A stretch of DNA of 64,000 nucleotides from Thermosynechococcus sp. (GCF_025999095.1 NZ_AP024678.1:1705527-1769526); one strand, 5' to 3'. Positions 28,039 through 39,045 are shown, counted from the stretch's first letter. Notes: generated from the letters alone by a model not told the origin. Numbers and translations are program-made.

Positions 28039-30078
28039 GTGACATCACTCCTTCTGGAACCCCTACAGCAGTACCCAGCCGAAGCTCTTTCCCCAACATT
28101 GGTTGCCCTGCAAAAGACGCAAAAAGTCTTGCCACCGCCTCATCCTGTGTGGTTGATTTCTACCCCTGTCTGGCAACAGTTGCGCTCTGGCGTCATTCCC
28201 CTGTGGCAAGCAGCCTGCGATCGCTGGCAGCAGATGCCCCCCAATGCGGCGGATTTCAAGGCCCTGGCTTTAGAGATCACCCATCAATTGCCGCCCTTAG
28301 AGGTGGGAGAGTTAGAAACAATTTTTGCTGAGTGTCATCACTTTTGGCAACAACAGGGGGGGGACTGTCATCTGGTTCTCACGACCTATCTTTGGCAGGG
28401 GGCTGTGGACTTACCTTGGGGGCTGGGTCGTGGGACAGTCTTAAACTATCCCAGTTTGCCCCTGTGTCATCGGGAGATCGAAGCCGCCTTTGCTGCCCTT
28501 GTTCAAGCCAAGAATCTCTATGCCTATTGGCAGCAGGGATGGGATTTTTGTCAGCTCAAGGCGGTGATCTTGCTTTATCCCCTAAGTACTATTGTTGCTT
28601 CAGGCTGGTGGATAGGGAGGGAGCCGAGGTTGAAGGCGATCGCCAGCGGTGTTGCTCTACCCCATCAAGGCCTTCCCCTGCCACCCAAGGGCATTGAGCT
28701 GACGCCCGCCGCGGAGCAACACCTGGAGCAGGCCCGTCGCGGGGCGGCGTCCCATCTCTGGGTTTGGCATCGCAGCCAGACCCAGGTGTGGTGGGGACAG
28801 TGCTTAGCAGAACCTCTGCCAATTGAGCCTGTGCCGCAGGCGGTAGAGCGCACATTCCTGGCTAAAGGGCTCCCTGCCGCTCCGGGGCAGGCGATCGCCC
28901 CTGCCATTGTGGTCACCGACCCCTGTGCCCCGGCCGCCGTGGCGGGACGGATTTTGGTGAGCAAAAGTATTCCTCCCCACTGGTTGCCCCTCGTGAATGC
29001 TGCCGTTGGTGTGATTTGTGAGCAGGGAGGGCTAACGAGCCATGGGGCAATTCTGGCACGGGAATTGGGACGGCCAGCGGTGGTGAATGTAGCTAATGCC
29101 ACCCAGCAGATTCGTTCGGGAATGACGCTGTTTCTTGATGGTCACCGGGGAGCTATCTATCAACTGCCCCCAGAGCCGTTGCCGGTGGTGGCGACCGCCG
29201 CTCCGCAAGCCCCCTTACCGCCGCTGGTCAAGCGGTTGCCTTTGCAGGTCATGGTCAATGTGAGTCAAGTCAGTGCCCTACGCTTATTGCGATCGCTCCC
29301 CTGTGAGGGCATTGGCCTATTGCGCTCAGAGTTGATGCTATTGGCCTTTTTGGATCATCGCCATCCCTATCATTGGCTAGAGCAGGGGGAAGCTGAGCAG
29401 TTGCGCGATCGCTGGGTGCAGCACCTGTGTCAATTCATGCGGGCAATCGCCCCCCGTCCCCTCTTTTATCGCACCTTGGATTTACGGCCAGCAGATTATC
29501 GGCAACTTTTGGGGGGACATCGCTTTGAACCGGAAACCGATTGGGGACTGCGGGGGGTGAGTCGCTATTCCCATTGTCCAGAACTATTTCACTTGGAGCT
29601 GTCGGCGCTGGCGATCGCCCACCGTCTAGAATCGTGCCCTCTGCGCATTATCCTCCCCTTTGTGCGCAGTGTCGCTGAGGTGGTTTATTGTCAACGGGCC
29701 CTTGCGGAACACCACCTGACACCAGATGCTGGCGTGGAACTGTGGGTCATGGCGGAGGTGCCGGCCATGCTATTTTTGCTGGCCGATCTGGCCAAGGTTG
29801 GGGTTGCCGGCATTACCATTGGCACCAATGATCTCACCCAACTGCTGTTGGGGATTGATCGCGAAATGGCCCTACCAGAATTAAACGAAGACCATCCTGC
29901 CGTTAGGGGCGCGATCGCCCAACTGATTCAGGGGGCAAAAGCCCATCATTTAGGCTGTAGTCTCTGTGGTGAAGCCCCCGTCCGCCATCCCCATTGGCTG
30001 CCCTGGTTAATTGACTTGGGCATTGACAGTATTTCCGTTAGCCCAGAAGGGGTTAGCCAGGTCCTGAGTCACCTCTAG
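28039..30078 (+). CDS. PEP-synthase-like PEP-utilising enzyme
   Basis: A 679-residue relative of phosphoenolpyruvate synthase/PPDK. The phosphohistidine mobile domain is intact (GGLTSHGAILARELG, about 333-347), as is the C-terminal PEP/pyruvate barrel (GIGLLRSE, LFYRTLDLRP, GTNDLTQ, CGEAP with catalytic Cys). The N-terminal 280 residues occupy the place of the ATP-grasp domain but lack its clear ATP-binding motifs and are shorter. It may be unable to use ATP in the usual way or have a new role in PEP or phosphotransfer. The start is GTG with AAGGA upstream. Confidence 0.8.
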   Translation: MTSLLLEPLQQYPAEALSPTLVALQKTQKVLPPPHPVWLISTPVWQQLRSGVIPLWQAACDRWQQMPPNAADFKALALEITHQLPPLEVGELETIFAECHHFWQQQGGDCHLVLTTYLWQGAVDLPWGLGRGTVLNYPSLPLCHREIEAAFAALVQAKNLYAYWQQGWDFCQLKAVILLYPLSTIVASGWWIGREPRLKAIASGVALPHQGLPLPPKGIELTPAAEQHLEQARRGAASHLWVWHRSQTQVWWGQCLAEPLPIEPVPQAVERTFLAKGLPAAPGQAIAPAIVVTDPCAPAAVAGRILVSKSIPPHWLPLVNAAVGVICEQGGLTSHGAILARELGRPAVVNVANATQQIRSGMTLFLDGHRGAIYQLPPEPLPVVATAAPQAPLPPLVKRLPLQVMVNVSQVSALRLLRSLPCEGIGLLRSELMLLAFLDHRHPYHWLEQGEAEQLRDRWVQHLCQFMRAIAPRPLFYRTLDLRPADYRQLLGGHRFEPETDWGLRGVSRYSHCPELFHLELSALAIAHRLESCPLRIILPFVRSVAEVVYCQRALAEHHLTPDAGVELWVMAEVPAMLFLLADLAKVGVAGITIGTNDLTQLLLGIDREMALPELNEDHPAVRGAIAQLIQGAKAHHLGCSLCGEAPVRHPHWLPWLIDLGIDSISVSPEGVSQVLSHL

Positions 30079-30159
30079 TGCCCCTCTGCTAGCGTTGCCG
30101 GCCCTTGAATGGCAAATTGCCCCTAGGGGACGATTGCCTATGGCTAAATTGATCGATGC

Positions 30160-32310
30160 TTAGAACCCGTAGTGTTCAATGGCTTCGAGGATCCCTTGGG
30201 CATAGTGACCCTTGGCAAAGTATATATGGGGGCGATCGCGCAACTTTGCCAATTCCGGACTATGATTGCCCACAACAACAGCAAGGGTATTCCCCGTTAG
30301 CATTTCTTCGTCATTGCCGGAATCGCCGGCAACTAAAAGTTTTTGCAGCGGGTAGCCCCACTTCAGGGCAAGATAGCGCAGGGCATCGCCCTTAGAGGCG
30401 CGCAAAGGCAAAATATCTAAGAACTGATTGTGAGAGAAAATCGGCCGACAATGGAGTTTCTGCTGCCGTAGCAGGCGCAACACCGGTGTAATGCTGGGGA
30501 GAACCCTGGTATCCACATTGTAGCTAATTTTGTAGGGACGCTGATTCTCAGGCGGTTGTAGCGTCAAGCCGGCAACATTGGCGAGGGTCGCTCTGACCCG
30601 TTGGGGTTCCCAGCGATAGCTAATGTGCTGCTGCCAACTGGTATCGGGGACAAGGTGGGGGCCATAGTAAATTTCACTGCCCACGGATGTAATTAAAACA
30701 TCGGGAATCGGCACACCCCACTCCTGGAGCACCTCTAGGGTAATTTCTAGGTGACGCCCCGTTGCTACCCCAAAGCCCATTTCGGGACGGCGTTGGAGCA
30801 GGGTTAATAATTGCTCAAGGGCGGCGCGATCGCCAATCAAGGTATTGTCAATATCACTAATCAACAGGCGTTCGAGGGTGAGCAGGCGGTTCCGGGTCAG
30901 GGTGGTTGGCAGTTGATGAGTCTGGCACTGAAGCGGTTGCCGTTGCACACTCAACACGGGCAACACCGACTTTTGCGTCAGTTGATCAAGGGCCTGCAGA
31001 TACCTCTCCACATGACTGCGCCAAGAGTAGTGGGCCTGTACCCCCTTCAGGCCATTGTCTGCCCAAGTCTGCCACTGACGATCGCTTTGAAAGGCTTGAT
31101 GCAGGGCGTGGCGAATGGCTTCTCGATCTAGGGGATCAAAGAGCAACCCATTACGACAGTGGCGGATAATCTCCTGCGGCCCGCCATCCGCTGTGGCCAA
31201 AATCGGCAATCCACAGGCAGCCGCTTCAATGAGCGTCAGGCCAAAGGGTTCGGTCAGCGCCGGATTGATAAAAATCCCCCGTTGCTGCGCGGCTAAACGG
31301 TACAGATCGGGGACTTCATCACTCCTGTGGGTTTTCGGATAGGCAACTTTGCCATAGAGGTCATAGCGATCCACCAGCAAAAAGACTTCCGTCAAGACTT
31401 GGCGAGGGCTGGCCTCCATTTTGCTAATATCGGTGCGATTGCCGAGAACTAAAACGAGATTCGCTCGCTCCTGCAAAAACGGATCGCTGCCATAGACATT
31501 GAGTAGAGCAGCCACATTCTTACGTGGTACTGGTCGAGAGAGGCAAAAGATAAAGGGCTTTTCCGGCTCCAGCAAAAAGCGACGCAATTCCTTGCGAAAC
31601 GGTAAATTGGCTGGCACAGGGGCTGGATAGAAGCGGCTGGTATCTATCCCCGGCGGAATCACGGCCATCCGTGCCGGGTCGTATTGATCGTAGAGGCGAT
31701 ACTGCTGTTCGACTTCCTGATGGGTACTGGCGATAATCAGGGCGGCGCTGGCTAGGGTTTGCTCCTCGGCTTCGATGCGCGTCGTAAAGTGAAACTGCTC
31801 TTCAATGGCATCGGGCTTACTGCCCTGGACCAGGAGTCGCTGTCGCTTCACCCGTCCGAGGGAATGCCCAGTGTGCACCAGGGGAACCCCCAACCAGCCA
31901 GCCACACGGCAGCCCACATAACCCGCATCGGCATAGTGACTGTGGATCACATCGGGCAGGCGCCCACTTTGGCGGAGATGGCGCAACAGTTCATCGGCAA
32001 AGACGTCTAGATAGGGCCAAAGCACTTCTTTGCGCAAATAGCGGCGAGGACCACAGGCGAGACGGACAATGCGGGCGCGATCGCCAATCCGCTCAATGGG
32101 CTGGGCATAGTCGGGAGCCACCTTGGCATCGGGAATCAGCCGAGTTACCAAGTCCACCTGGGCAACCCGAGGATGGGCGGCAAGGGCTTTGGCCAGTTCA
32201 ACCACATAGCGCGTTTGTCCTCCCGTATCGGCATCTCGCCCCAGTTCCAGGCGATCGCCCCGAATTAAGCCATGAATACTGATCAGGACAATGTATAATC
32301 CCTCTTGCAT
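30160..32310 (-). CDS. sps: Sucrose-phosphate synthase with phosphatase-like domain
   Basis: Makes sucrose 6-phosphate from a nucleotide-glucose and fructose 6-phosphate; sucrose is a compatible solute and carbon sink. The GT-B glycosyltransferase fills the first 450 residues (IHGLIRGDRLELGRDADTGG, HSHYADAG, TEPFGLTLIEAAACGLP). From about 475 a HAD domain like sucrose-phosphatase follows, with DIDNT, ATGR, KGDALR and GDSGNDEEM all kept. ATG at 32310 begins at MQEGLYIV; earlier starts lack support. Structures of this enzyme from T. elongatus are known. Intact HAD residues suggest a bifunctional synthase/phosphatase. Confidence 0.92.
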   Translation of the reverse strand: MQEGLYIVLISIHGLIRGDRLELGRDADTGGQTRYVVELAKALAAHPRVAQVDLVTRLIPDAKVAPDYAQPIERIGDRARIVRLACGPRRYLRKEVLWPYLDVFADELLRHLRQSGRLPDVIHSHYADAGYVGCRVAGWLGVPLVHTGHSLGRVKRQRLLVQGSKPDAIEEQFHFTTRIEAEEQTLASAALIIASTHQEVEQQYRLYDQYDPARMAVIPPGIDTSRFYPAPVPANLPFRKELRRFLLEPEKPFIFCLSRPVPRKNVAALLNVYGSDPFLQERANLVLVLGNRTDISKMEASPRQVLTEVFLLVDRYDLYGKVAYPKTHRSDEVPDLYRLAAQQRGIFINPALTEPFGLTLIEAAACGLPILATADGGPQEIIRHCRNGLLFDPLDREAIRHALHQAFQSDRQWQTWADNGLKGVQAHYSWRSHVERYLQALDQLTQKSVLPVLSVQRQPLQCQTHQLPTTLTRNRLLTLERLLISDIDNTLIGDRAALEQLLTLLQRRPEMGFGVATGRHLEITLEVLQEWGVPIPDVLITSVGSEIYYGPHLVPDTSWQQHISYRWEPQRVRATLANVAGLTLQPPENQRPYKISYNVDTRVLPSITPVLRLLRQQKLHCRPIFSHNQFLDILPLRASKGDALRYLALKWGYPLQKLLVAGDSGNDEEMLTGNTLAVVVGNHSPELAKLRDRPHIYFAKGHYAQGILEAIEHYGF

Positions 32311-32373
32311 AGCCGCTCCCTGCCTTGGTAGCCGATAACTCAATGGGCAGACCTCCTCACCCTATCGAAAAAT

Positions 32374-33060
32374 ATGCGCATTGTCCAAAACCCCATGGCA
32401 GCAATTCCCGCAGCAATTCATCTCAAAGAGGTCTCCTTTGGCTGGTCGCCAGAGACTTTAGTTCTGGATCAGGTATCCTTGGCAATTCCCCAAGGACAAC
32501 TGTGGATGCTCCTGGGCCGCAATGGCAGCGGCAAGTCAACCTTGATCCGTATTTTGGGGGGACTTTTGCAGCCCCAAAGGGGTGAAGTCTATGTGGAGCA
32601 GCCCCTGGGTTTTGTTTTCCAAAATCCTGATCACCAACTGGTCATGCCCAGTGTGGGGGCCGATATTGCCTTTAGTCTCAATGGCGAGTCCCTGAACTAT
32701 TGGCAGGTGCGCGAGCGCGTCAGTGCTGCGCTGCAAGCCGTGAATTTGCAGGGGCTAGAACGCCGTCCCATCTATGCCCTCAGTGGTGGCCAAAAACAGC
32801 GGGTGGCCATTGCCGGAGCGATTGCTCGCCATTGCCGGGTGCTGTTGCTTGATGAACCCACGGCACTCCTTGATCCCGATAGCCAGCGGGAACTCTTGGG
32901 CTATGTGCGCCAACTGGTCAACACTCAAGGCATGGCGGCGCTGTGGGTCACCCATCGCCTGGATGAGCTGGCGCAAGCGGATGGTGCCATTGTGCTTGAT
33001 CGCGGCAAAGTGATTGGCCAAGGGGCACCCAGTGACATGATGCCCCTGGTACATGCTTGA
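32374..33060 (+). CDS. ABC transporter ATP-binding protein (EcfA/CbiO-like)
   Basis: A 228-residue ATPase with Walker A GRNGSGKST, Q-loop VFQNPDHQLVMPSV, signature LSGGQKQRVA, Walker B LLLDEP and switch His in THRLDEL. The QNPDHQL pattern is typical of energy-coupling-factor (CbiO/EcfA) ATPases. No membrane partner is adjacent, so the substrate is unknown; it may serve a shared EcfT elsewhere. Confidence 0.85.
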   Translation: MRIVQNPMAAIPAAIHLKEVSFGWSPETLVLDQVSLAIPQGQLWMLLGRNGSGKSTLIRILGGLLQPQRGEVYVEQPLGFVFQNPDHQLVMPSVGADIAFSLNGESLNYWQVRERVSAALQAVNLQGLERRPIYALSGGQKQRVAIAGAIARHCRVLLLDEPTALLDPDSQRELLGYVRQLVNTQGMAALWVTHRLDELAQADGAIVLDRGKVIGQGAPSDMMPLVHA

Positions 33061-33107
33061 AGCGTTCTTTCACCGAAAGCGATGTTGCAAACCGCTGGTC
33101 CCCTTCT

Positions 33108-33136
33108 TTGGCTGCTATGATCAAAGAAAATATAGA
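33108..33136 (+). promoter_or_regulatory. Sigma-70-type promoter before the repeat protein
   Basis: TTGGCT (33108-33113), 17-bp spacer, TATAGA (33131-33136). The spacing is ideal. The start site would be near 33143, giving a leader of about 50 bases before the ATG at 33193. Confidence 0.5.
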
Positions 33137-33183
33137 ATGCTTGCATAGGAATTCACCTGTAGGATTGAATTATTGCAGTAGGA

Positions 33184-33191
33184 GCGATCGC
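33184..33191. repeat. HIP1 palindrome (one of many)
   Basis: GCGATCGC, the highly iterated palindrome of cyanobacterial genomes, here lying within the ribosome-binding region just before the ATG at 33193. Other examples are at 884, 1072, 2072, 2307, 3131 and 4498; the spacing across the window is roughly one per kilobase, in genes and gaps alike. Confidence 0.9.
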
Positions 33192-33192
33192 C

Positions 33193-33735
33193 ATGACTGA
33201 ACCCTCCCAAACCCCACCCCCTGAAGAACCCACGGCCAAAGGGAGTCGTCCTGCCCGGCGCCCAAACTCTCCCGCCAAGGAAAATAGCGGTCAAATGGTC
33301 TCCCTGGCCGAAAAAACAGCTCTTGCCCCCGCAGGCACCACCAAGGCCAGTGACATTGTGGTGTGGCAAACCTTTAATAGTGCCGGCCTACGTCCCATTG
33401 AGGCCAGTCCGGTGCAAGTGGTGCACATGATCAAAGATGCCGGCGAGCGGCCTGTGCTCAGCAGTGGTCTACAAATTTATGACAGCATCAACTCCGCTGG
33501 TATTCGCCCCATTGTGGCAACTAAGTTTCGGGTGGTTGAAACCCTCAACATCATGGGGGTGCGGCCAGTGGCGGCGGATGACTTTGAAATTGTCGAGACA
33601 GTGAATTGGATGGGCATCCGTCCGATTACCACCAGTGGTCTCCAAATTACTGAAACCTACTATGCTGCGGGCGAGCGTCCCGTTGCCTCCAACATTATTG
33701 ACGATTCCCCTGTCCTCATGGGCTATCTGGACTAG
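33193..33735 (+). CDS. Protein of six 19-residue tandem repeats
   Basis: A 180-residue protein of unknown function. Residues 1-50 are Pro/Lys-rich and look disordered. Residues 56-170 are six repeats starting near 56, 76, 95, 114, 133 and 152, with pattern hydrophobic-x-E-T-hydrophobic-N-x-x-G-I/V-R-P-hydrophobic-x-x-x-x-hydrophobic. The G-x-RP core is nearly invariant (AGLRP, AGERP, AGIRP, MGVRP, MGIRP, AGERP). The regular pattern suggests a solenoid or beta-helical repeat fold. It has no signal peptide. A good promoter and HIP1-containing ribosome-binding site precede it. Confidence 0.7.
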   Translation: MTEPSQTPPPEEPTAKGSRPARRPNSPAKENSGQMVSLAEKTALAPAGTTKASDIVVWQTFNSAGLRPIEASPVQVVHMIKDAGERPVLSSGLQIYDSINSAGIRPIVATKFRVVETLNIMGVRPVAADDFEIVETVNWMGIRPITTSGLQITETYYAAGERPVASNIIDDSPVLMGYLD

Positions 33736-33773
33736 GGGGAGAGTGTTGCCAATTAGCCCTTTGAGGTGAAGCA

Positions 33774-34883
33774 GTGGCAGTCCGGATGGCCATTGATCCC
33801 TATCGCCACCTGCTGCGGCCACTGCTTTTTGCTGGCTTGCAGGCGGATCCAGAATTTCTGCACCAGCAGTTTATCTCTCTCTGTGGGTGGCTCAATCAAG
33901 ATCGTTCCCTGGGGGCTTGGCTGCGGCAACAACTCCAGCAACGGTATGCCCTTTCCGACCCGCGCCTAGAGCGGCAGGTGTGGGGATTGCGCTTTCCGAA
34001 TCCCATTGGTTTGGCGGCGGGGTTTGATAAGAATGGGGTAGCAAGTAATGTCTGGGCGGCCTTTGGTTTTGGCTTTGCCGAATTGGGCACCGTCACGTGG
34101 CATCCACAGCCGGGCAATCCTCGGCCGCGCCTCTTTCGCCTCCCGGCTGATCGCGCTGCCCTCAATCGCATGGGGTTTAATAATGCTGGCGCAGAGGCCA
34201 TGGCTGCCCTACTCGAGCGATCGCCCGCCCCAACGATTCCCATTGGCATTAACCTGGGTAAGTCAAAAATTACCCCCTTGGAAGCCGCAAAAGAGGATTA
34301 CCTAGCCAGTTTCCGCCGCCTCCATCCCCTGGGGGATTATTTTGTGATCAATGTCAGTTCGCCCAACACGCCGGGGCTCCGGGACCTGCAAGCCAAGGAA
34401 CAACTGGAACCCATTTTGGAGGCGCTACAAGCCGCCAATCACCCCCGCAAGCCTCTTCTCCTGAAAATTGCCCCCGATTTGAGTTGGGAGCAGATTGTTG
34501 TCATTTTGAGGCTAATTCAAGCCTATGAACTGGCCGGAATTGTAGCCACCAATACTACAGTGGCCCGGGAAGGGCTAAAAACCAAGATGATTCCTGCCAC
34601 TCGGCGATCGCCCGCAGAGGAGGCCGGCGGTCTCAGTGGGGCGCCTCTACGACAGCGGGCCACCGCCGTGATTCGCTTTATCCACAAGCAGACCCAGGGC
34701 ACTCTGCCGATTATTGGGGTGGGGGGAATTTTCACACCCGAGGATGTGATTGAAAAACTGGCGGCCGGTGCAACACTGGTGCAACTCTACACCGGTTGGA
34801 TTTACCAAGGACCGAGCCTATTGCGGGAGCTACTCAAAGGACTCTTAGCCCACGCCGCCAATCCAGAGAAACCAGAGAAATAG
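33774..34883 (+). CDS. pyrD: Dihydroorotate dehydrogenase (quinone), class 2
   Basis: Membrane-associated flavoenzyme oxidising dihydroorotate to orotate with quinone in pyrimidine synthesis. The N-terminal helices (about 1-45) match the class 2 quinone-tunnel extension. FMN barrel motifs: [47 protein letters not shown] with the class 2 catalytic serine, and [11 protein letters not shown]. The start is GTG at 33774 with GAGGTGAAG upstream. Confidence 0.94.
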   Translation: MAVRMAIDPYRHLLRPLLFAGLQADPEFLHQQFISLCGWLNQDRSLGAWLRQQLQQRYALSDPRLERQVWGLRFPNPIGLAAGFDKNGVASNVWAAFGFGFAELGTVTWHPQPGNPRPRLFRLPADRAALNRMGFNNAGAEAMAALLERSPAPTIPIGINLGKSKITPLEAAKEDYLASFRRLHPLGDYFVINVSSPNTPGLRDLQAKEQLEPILEALQAANHPRKPLLLKIAPDLSWEQIVVILRLIQAYELAGIVATNTTVAREGLKTKMIPATRRSPAEEAGGLSGAPLRQRATAVIRFIHKQTQGTLPIIGVGGIFTPEDVIEKLAAGATLVQLYTGWIYQGPSLLRELLKGLLAHAANPEKPEK

Positions 34884-34966
34884 CCTCTATACCCTTGTCA
34901 AGGGGAGCATTCTAATTGTTAACTTTTCTATAGTATTGTCCCTATATTTTACGAAAGTATAAAAAT

Positions 34967-37267
34967 ATGACCGTTTCGCCCGAGCAGATTGACCGCATTG
35001 TTTCCAACCGGCACCACGATCCCTTTGAAATTTTGGGATGTCATCAGATTCAGCAAAATGGCCAATCCGTGTGGGCGGTACGTGCCTACTTACCCAATGC
35101 CGAGCGGGTGAGTGTCCTCTGTCCGGAGCAGCGGCAAGAATATCCGATGACACCGGTGCACCACCCCCACTTTTTCGAGTGCCATATTCCTGTAGCAGAA
35201 CTCAATAACTACCAATTGAAAATCTACGAAAATGGCCACGAGCGGGTGATCTATGACCCCTATGCCTTCCGCTCTCCAAAGCTGACGGATTTTGATGTCC
35301 ATCTCTTTGCTGAGGGTAATCACCACCGCATCTATGAAAAACTGGGGGCACACCTGCTGACGGTGGATGGGGTGGAGGGGGTCTATTTTGCCGTGTGGGC
35401 CCCCAATGCCCGCAATGTCTCTGTCATTGGTAACTTTAACCACTGGGATGGCCGCAAACACCAAATGGCACGACGGGGCAATGGCATCTGGGAACTCTTT
35501 ATCCCCGGCTTGGGTGTCGGTGAGCACTATAAATACGAAATTAAGAACCAAGAGGGCCACATCTACGAAAAGTCTGACCCCTATGGCTTCTACCAAGAAC
35601 CGCGTCCCAAGACTGCTTCCATTGTCACCGACCTCAATAGCTACGAATGGGGTGACAACGACTGGCTGGAAAAACGGCGCCACACCGACCCCCTCACCCA
35701 ACCGATTTCTGTCTATGAGGTGCACCTAGGATCGTGGCTCCATGCCTCCATGGAGGATCCCCCCATTGGTGCCGATGGTCAACCCCAAGAACCCGTACAG
35801 GTGGCAGAACTCAAGCCCTGGGCCCGCTTCCTCACCTATCGTGAATTGGCGGCCAAACTCATTCCCTACGTTAAGGAATTGGGCTATACCCACATTGAAC
35901 TGTTGCCTATTGCTGAGCATCCCTTTGATGGGTCTTGGGGCTATCAGGTGACGGGCTACTATGCCCCCACCTCCCGCTATGGCAGCCCCCAAGACTTTAT
36001 GTATTTCGTGGATCAGTGCCACCAAAACGGCATCGGCGTCATCGTCGACTGGGTACCGGGACACTTTCCCAAGGACGGCCATGGGCTAGCATTCTTTGAT
36101 GGCACCCATCTGTACGAACATGCGGACCCGCGCAAGGGCGAACACAAGGAATGGGGCACCCTGGTCTTTAACTATGGCCGCCATGAGGTGCGCAATTTTC
36201 TGGTGGCCAATGCGCTCTTTTGGTTTGACAAGTACCATATTGACGGCATTCGCGTGGATGCCGTGGCCTCGATGCTCTATCTCGACTACGGCCGCAAGGA
36301 GGGCGAGTGGGTCCCCAATGAATATGGCGGCCGAGAAAATTTAGAGGCGGCCAACTTCCTGCGCCAAGTGAACCACGTGATCTTTAGTTACTTTCCGGGG
36401 ATTCTCTCAATCGCCGAGGAGTCAACGGCTTGGCCGATGGTTTCTTGGCCCACCTACATGGGGGGATTGGGCTTTAACCTGAAGTGGAACATGGGCTGGA
36501 TGCACGATATTCTTGACTACTTCAGCATGGATCCGTGGTTCCGCCAATTTCACCAAAACAATGTCACCTTCAGTATGTGGTACCACCACAGTGAAAACTT
36601 CATGCTGGCGCTCTCCCACGATGAGGTGGTCCACGGCAAGAGTCACATCATTGGCAAAATGCCCGGCGATCGCTGGCAGAAATTTGCGAACCTGCGCTGT
36701 TTGTTTGCCTATATGTTCACCCACCCCGGCAAAAAAACCATGTTTATGGGGATGGAGTTTGCCCAATGGAGCGAGTGGAATGTCTGGAGTGATTTAGAGT
36801 GGCACCTGCTGCAATACGAACCCCATCAGCAAACCAAACGCTTCTTTCAGGATCTGAATCACCTCTACCGTTCCCAACCGGCCCTCTATACCCAAGACTT
36901 CAAACAGGAGGGCTTTGAGTGGATTGACTGTAGTGACAATCGCCACAGCGTGGTTTCCTTCATCCGTTGGGACAAAGACTACCAAGATTTTGTGGTTGTT
37001 GTCTGCAACTTCACCCCCCAGCCCCATAGCCACTATCGCATCGGCGTACCCGAGCATGGCTTCTATAGGGAACTGTTTAACAGTGATGCCCGCGAGTACG
37101 GCGGCAGCAATATGGGCAACCTAGGGGGCAAGTGGGCCGATGAGTGGCCCTACCACAACCGCCGCTATTCCCTTGATTTGTGTTTGCCCCCCTTGGCAGT
37201 GCTGATTTTGAAACTGGACCGCGAGAAGACAGCGGCGGAGCGGGCCCGCTATAATCTTAGGTCCTAG
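34967..37267 (+). CDS. glgB: 1,4-alpha-glucan branching enzyme
   Basis: Makes alpha-1,6 branches in glycogen. N-terminal CBM48-type modules ([11 protein letters not shown] and [19 protein letters not shown]), then a GH13 barrel with [12 protein letters not shown] (nucleophile), AEESTAWP (acid/base) and SHDEVVHGK, and a C-terminal beta domain. The 766 residues are typical of the long bacterial form. Its stop TAG lies in a CTAG shared with the convergent ABC exporter stop. The upstream 80 bases are AT-rich, suitable for a promoter. Confidence 0.96.
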   Translation: MTVSPEQIDRIVSNRHHDPFEILGCHQIQQNGQSVWAVRAYLPNAERVSVLCPEQRQEYPMTPVHHPHFFECHIPVAELNNYQLKIYENGHERVIYDPYAFRSPKLTDFDVHLFAEGNHHRIYEKLGAHLLTVDGVEGVYFAVWAPNARNVSVIGNFNHWDGRKHQMARRGNGIWELFIPGLGVGEHYKYEIKNQEGHIYEKSDPYGFYQEPRPKTASIVTDLNSYEWGDNDWLEKRRHTDPLTQPISVYEVHLGSWLHASMEDPPIGADGQPQEPVQVAELKPWARFLTYRELAAKLIPYVKELGYTHIELLPIAEHPFDGSWGYQVTGYYAPTSRYGSPQDFMYFVDQCHQNGIGVIVDWVPGHFPKDGHGLAFFDGTHLYEHADPRKGEHKEWGTLVFNYGRHEVRNFLVANALFWFDKYHIDGIRVDAVASMLYLDYGRKEGEWVPNEYGGRENLEAANFLRQVNHVIFSYFPGILSIAEESTAWPMVSWPTYMGGLGFNLKWNMGWMHDILDYFSMDPWFRQFHQNNVTFSMWYHHSENFMLALSHDEVVHGKSHIIGKMPGDRWQKFANLRCLFAYMFTHPGKKTMFMGMEFAQWSEWNVWSDLEWHLLQYEPHQQTKRFFQDLNHLYRSQPALYTQDFKQEGFEWIDCSDNRHSVVSFIRWDKDYQDFVVVVCNFTPQPHSHYRIGVPEHGFYRELFNSDAREYGGSNMGNLGGKWADEWPYHNRRYSLDLCLPPLAVLILKLDREKTAAERARYNLRS

Positions 37268-39045
37268 GTCTTGAGAAGGCCCGCTTGGACTTGCCAAAGG
37301 TTGTAATAAACCCCCTGCTGAGCCAAGAGGGCTGCGTGGGTCCCCTGTTCCACAATTTCACCCCTTTCGAGAACGTAAATGCAGTCGGCGTGGCGAATGG
37401 TGGAGAGGCGGTGGGCAATGGCAATTGTGGTGCGATGGGCGGTAATATGGACGAGGGAGCGCTGGATGGCCGCTTCGGTTTCGTTATCCACGGCGGATGT
37501 GGCTTCATCGAGTACCAGGATCGGTGGATCTTTGAGAAGGGCGCGGGCGATCGCCAGCCGTTGCCGCTGACCGCCGGAGAGTTTTTGCCCGCGCTCCCCC
37601 ACCACCGTATCGTAGCCCTGGGGCAGTTGCTCAATGAAATCATGGGCTTCAGCCAGTTTTGCTGCTTGGATCACCTCAGAAAGGGTTGCCCCCAGACTGC
37701 CATAGGCAATGTTTTCAAATACGGTGCCGTGGAAGAGAAAGACATCTTGACTCACCCAGCCAATGGCCCGGCGCAGGTCCCGCAGCCGATACTCGCGAAT
37801 ATCCACACCATCAAGGAGAATACGCCCCTGTTGGACTTCATAGAATCGCAGTAACAGCTTGACCAATGTACTTTTACCCGAACCGGTGGAGCCGACAATG
37901 GCAATTGTGCGACCGGCAGGAACATGGAAACTGACATTTTTCAGCACCGGTGCCCGGCCACTGTAGGCAAAGCTGACGCCTTCAAAGCGTACGTCCCCTT
38001 GAACATGGCGCGGCTCCAGGGGGCGATCGCCCGCACAAATCGCAATCGGCGTTTCTAGCAAATTCAGCACCCGCTGCGTTGAGGCCATGGCTCGCTGATA
38101 CTGATCCAGGGTTTCCCCCAAACGGGTCAAGGGCCACAGCAGCCGTTGAATGAGATAGACCATCGTGCTGTAGGAGCCCACATCCAAGCGCCCCTGAAAC
38201 GCAGCAAAGCCCCCCAAGACCAAGGTTCCAGTAAAGCCAAATAAAATCACAAAACGAATCAGAGGAATGTAGGCCGCACTGAGGCGAATGGCGCGACGAT
38301 TACTCTGCCGGTAAGCGTCACTCTCCAAGCGCAGGCGTTGCAGTTCGTAGGCTTCCGCCGTAAAGCTCTTAATGGTTTGAATACCCGTAATGTTGTTGGC
38401 CAAGCGTTCATTGAGCAGTCCCGCCTTTTCCCGCACATCCGCATAGCGAGGAGCAAGTCGCCGCTGAAAGAGCACCGACCCCCAGAGAATCAAGGGCATG
38501 GGCAGCATGCCCCAGATGGCCACCTGGGGCGCTAAATAAAAGAAAATGCCGCCAATAACGACAACCGTCGTCGTCACTTGTAAAATTTCATTAGCACCAC
38601 CATCTAAAAATCGCTCGAGTTGGTTAATGTCATCGTTGAGAATCGAAAGCAAAACACCGCTGCTGCGCTCCTCAAAAAACGCCAAGTCCATCTCCTGGAC
38701 ATGGGCATAGGTTTCGAGGCGCAAATCATGCTGAATCTGCTGGGCGAGGTTGCGCCAACTGCGGGCATAGGCATACTCAAAGAGCGACTCCAAGCTCCAA
38801 ATCACAAACGATAGACCCGCTAAGGCCAAAAGCTGCTGCTCGAATGTCGCTAGTCCCCAGCGGGCAAGGAGGGAATCCTGCCGCTTCACCACCAAATCCA
38901 CGGCAATGCCAATTAAGACCGGGGGAGCAAGGTCAAAAATTTTATTGAGCACAGAGCAGAGGGAGGCTTGCCAAACTTGGCCTTGGTAGCGTTGGCTGTG
39001 GTGCAGGAGTCGGAGCAGCGGCTGCAAGGGCTTTGACCTCCCCAA
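37264..39045 (-). CDS. ABC exporter half-transporter, MsbA-like
   Basis: A 593-residue fusion of a six-helix membrane domain (about 20-325) and an ATPase domain. Visible: Walker [10 protein letters not shown] (about 381-389), signature [14 protein letters not shown], Walker [13 protein letters not shown] and switch His AHRLST. The substrate is unknown; lipid or drug export is typical of such half-transporters, which act as dimers. Converges on glgB with four shared bases. Confidence 0.9.
   Translation of the reverse strand: MGRSKPLQPLLRLLHHSQRYQGQVWQASLCSVLNKIFDLAPPVLIGIAVDLVVKRQDSLLARWGLATFEQQLLALAGLSFVIWSLESLFEYAYARSWRNLAQQIQHDLRLETYAHVQEMDLAFFEERSSGVLLSILNDDINQLERFLDGGANEILQVTTTVVVIGGIFFYLAPQVAIWGMLPMPLILWGSVLFQRRLAPRYADVREKAGLLNERLANNITGIQTIKSFTAEAYELQRLRLESDAYRQSNRRAIRLSAAYIPLIRFVILFGFTGTLVLGGFAAFQGRLDVGSYSTMVYLIQRLLWPLTRLGETLDQYQRAMASTQRVLNLLETPIAICAGDRPLEPRHVQGDVRFEGVSFAYSGRAPVLKNVSFHVPAGRTIAIVGSTGSGKSTLVKLLLRFYEVQQGRILLDGVDIREYRLRDLRRAIGWVSQDVFLFHGTVFENIAYGSLGATLSEVIQAAKLAEAHDFIEQLPQGYDTVVGERGQKLSGGQRQRLAIARALLKDPPILVLDEATSAVDNETEAAIQRSLVHITAHRTTIAIAHRLSTIRHADCIYVLERGEIVEQGTHAALLAQQGVYYNLWQVQAGLLKT

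Noticed and set aside
30079-30159. CCCCTAGGGG palindrome as terminator between the PEP enzyme and the sucrose-phosphate synthase genes
   Set aside because: The stem is only four base pairs with a two-base loop and no T run follows.
35090-35725. Open frame of 211 codons on the minus strand
   Set aside because: Antisense to glgB, no recognisable protein features.
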